From Nocardia sp. NBC_00565 (GTDB lineage Bacteria > Actinomycetota > Actinomycetes > Mycobacteriales > Mycobacteriaceae): a DNA stretch of 64,000 bases. This document shows positions 63,381 through 64,000 of the stretch, one piece after another. The first letter of the stretch is position 1, and every line of letters starts with the position of its first letter. The stretch is taken from contig NZ_CP107785.1 of the NCBI RefSeq assembly GCF_036345915.1, positions 9,052,001-9,116,000 of the forward strand, given 5' to 3'. The translations under genes were made by a program, and so were the position numbers. Below the pieces are notes generated by a model. The model worked only from the letters and a program-made list of their open reading frames with translations, was not told where the DNA came from and made no database searches.

Positions 63381-63719
63381 ATGCGGCTGACATTCCTTGG
63401 CAAGGGCGGGTCCGGAGATCGCGACTGCCCGACCCTGTACGCCACCGACCAGGACAGTTTTCTTGTCCAGGGATGGCAAACCGACCAGGCTGGCACTATC
63501 GAAATCCCTCACCTGCTACCAGGATTCGCCGATCCGGATACGTTCATCGGTGCGACGATGACCGATACCGGCCGCGGTACCTTCCGCCTGTCGGGCCGCC
63601 CCGTCACCGACGACGAAACACTCGGTCGGCTCACACTGGCCGTCGACGAGACCGCGATCGAGGTGCCGAAGCTAGAGAGGACGTTCTACGGTGCTGCTAG
63701 TCCACGGACCCGCCACTGA
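63381..63719 (+). CDS. Hypothetical 112-aa protein paired with DUF6879 gene
   Basis: The product starts MRLTFLGKGGSGDRDCPTLY, a pattern I associate with short actinomycete proteins encoded beside DUF6879 genes and helix-turn-helix regulators. No membrane segment is present. It has a purine-rich site (aaggggg) 6 nt before ATG 63381. Its end overlaps the next gene by 29 bp. It is probably regulatory by association, but the function is unknown. Confidence 0.75.
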   Translation: MRLTFLGKGGSGDRDCPTLYATDQDSFLVQGWQTDQAGTIEIPHLLPGFADPDTFIGATMTDTGRGTFRLSGRPVTDDETLGRLTLAVDETAIEVPKLERTFYGAASPRTRH

Positions 63720-64000
63720 TGACCTGTTCCGCAAGTGTCGGCGCGAGGCATTTCACCTCGAGGTGCGCGACTCCTACGCGGTGGCGTCGGAATCGGAAGG
63801 CCTGAGACGGTTCCTCGCGGGCGAGCCCGACTCGACCGACTACGGCCAACGGCCGTGGGCGCAATTCATGCGGGAGACGGTCGGGCGCGGTGTCACAGTG
63901 CGTAGGGTGCGTGTCGTGACCGTCCCGCACTCCGACTATCAACGGTGGTTGCTGTCGATCACGGTGAGCAACGTCGCCGCCGGCGAAGACATCCGATATG
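63691..64000 (+). CDS. DUF6879-family protein (partial, runs off the window)
   Basis: GTG 63691, with agaggac upstream, opens a frame reading DDLFRKCRREAFHLEVRDSY, then PWAQFMRETVGRGVTVRRVR and PHSDYQRWLLSIT, which is characteristic of DUF6879. 103 codons are present and the 3' end is beyond position 64000. These proteins occur in actinomycetes beside XRE-type regulators and DUF397 proteins and are thought to belong to small regulatory modules. The 29-bp overlap with the preceding gene implies co-translation. Confidence 0.8.
   Translation, partial: MLLVHGPATDDLFRKCRREAFHLEVRDSYAVASESEGLRRFLAGEPDSTDYGQRPWAQFMRETVGRGVTVRRVRVVTVPHSDYQRWLLSITVSNVAAGEDIRY

Overview
The window is GC-rich actinobacterial DNA, and the gene content points to the order Mycobacteriales, most likely Nocardia. 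From memory of Mycobacterium, the order birA, PH-domain membrane protein, GtrA protein, purK, purE and a FadE25-like acyl-CoA dehydrogenase follows the conserved neighbourhood there. Here a ferritin-like acyl-ACP desaturase and a two-component system are inserted into it. Other features that fit this group are the three-gene proton-translocating transhydrogenase, a fused isobutyryl-CoA mutase, frequent GTG/TTG starts and many 4-bp ATGA/GTGA gene overlaps.

Layout. 0-12.4 kb: biotin ligase, desaturase, sensor kinase pair, purine genes (purK-purE), a TetR regulator with inverted operators in front of a FadE25-like dehydrogenase, a GlcD-like FAD oxidase, and two GtrA proteins. 12.3-21.7 kb: an S51-like peptidase, a HIT-DinB pair, pntAA-pntAB-pntB closed by a near-perfect terminator, an MFS permease, and an NAD(P)-binding protein divergent from an AraC regulator. 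21.8-28.2 kb: an Lrp-type regulator divergent from a branched-chain 2-oxoacid/pyruvate dehydrogenase operon (E1a-E1b-E2), a BenE-type permease and an SseA sulfurtransferase. 28.3-37.7 kb: a metal-receptor-fold protein, a SWIM/SNF2 pair, a frameshifted HxlR remnant, a secreted HNH nuclease, and a TetR/Dabb divergent pair with paired palindromic operators. 37.7-46.5 kb: icmF and then an envelope locus of unfamiliar secreted, membrane and lipoproteins. 46.5-52.2 kb: a five-gene valine degradation operon. 52.2-61.8 kb: repeats, an Hsp70-like membrane protein, a MarR regulator, tRNA-Cys, a ferric-iron ABC transporter with an IdeR-like box, a Tat-exported phosphoesterase and small secreted proteins. 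62-64 kb: an accessory cluster of small genes (winged helix, degenerate resolvase-like protein, 36-aa peptide) facing a DUF6879 pair that runs off the end.

How the genes work together. Branched-chain amino acid catabolism is the strongest theme. The 22.4-25.9 kb dehydrogenase complex can make isobutyryl-CoA, IcmF can interconvert isobutyryl- and butyryl-CoA, and the 46.8-52.2 kb operon takes isobutyryl-CoA through methacrylyl-CoA and 3-hydroxyisobutyrate to propionyl-CoA. The most novel-looking region is 41.2-45.5 kb. Two paralogous exported proteins, one with a C-terminal membrane anchor and one a lipoprotein, flank an internally duplicated membrane protein and a 66-aa protein in a translationally coupled operon. 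The last gene of the operon ends inside a 13-unit, strictly 17-bp tandem repeat. No CRISPR array, rRNA or intact insertion sequence was seen. All family assignments come from reading the sequence, without database searches.
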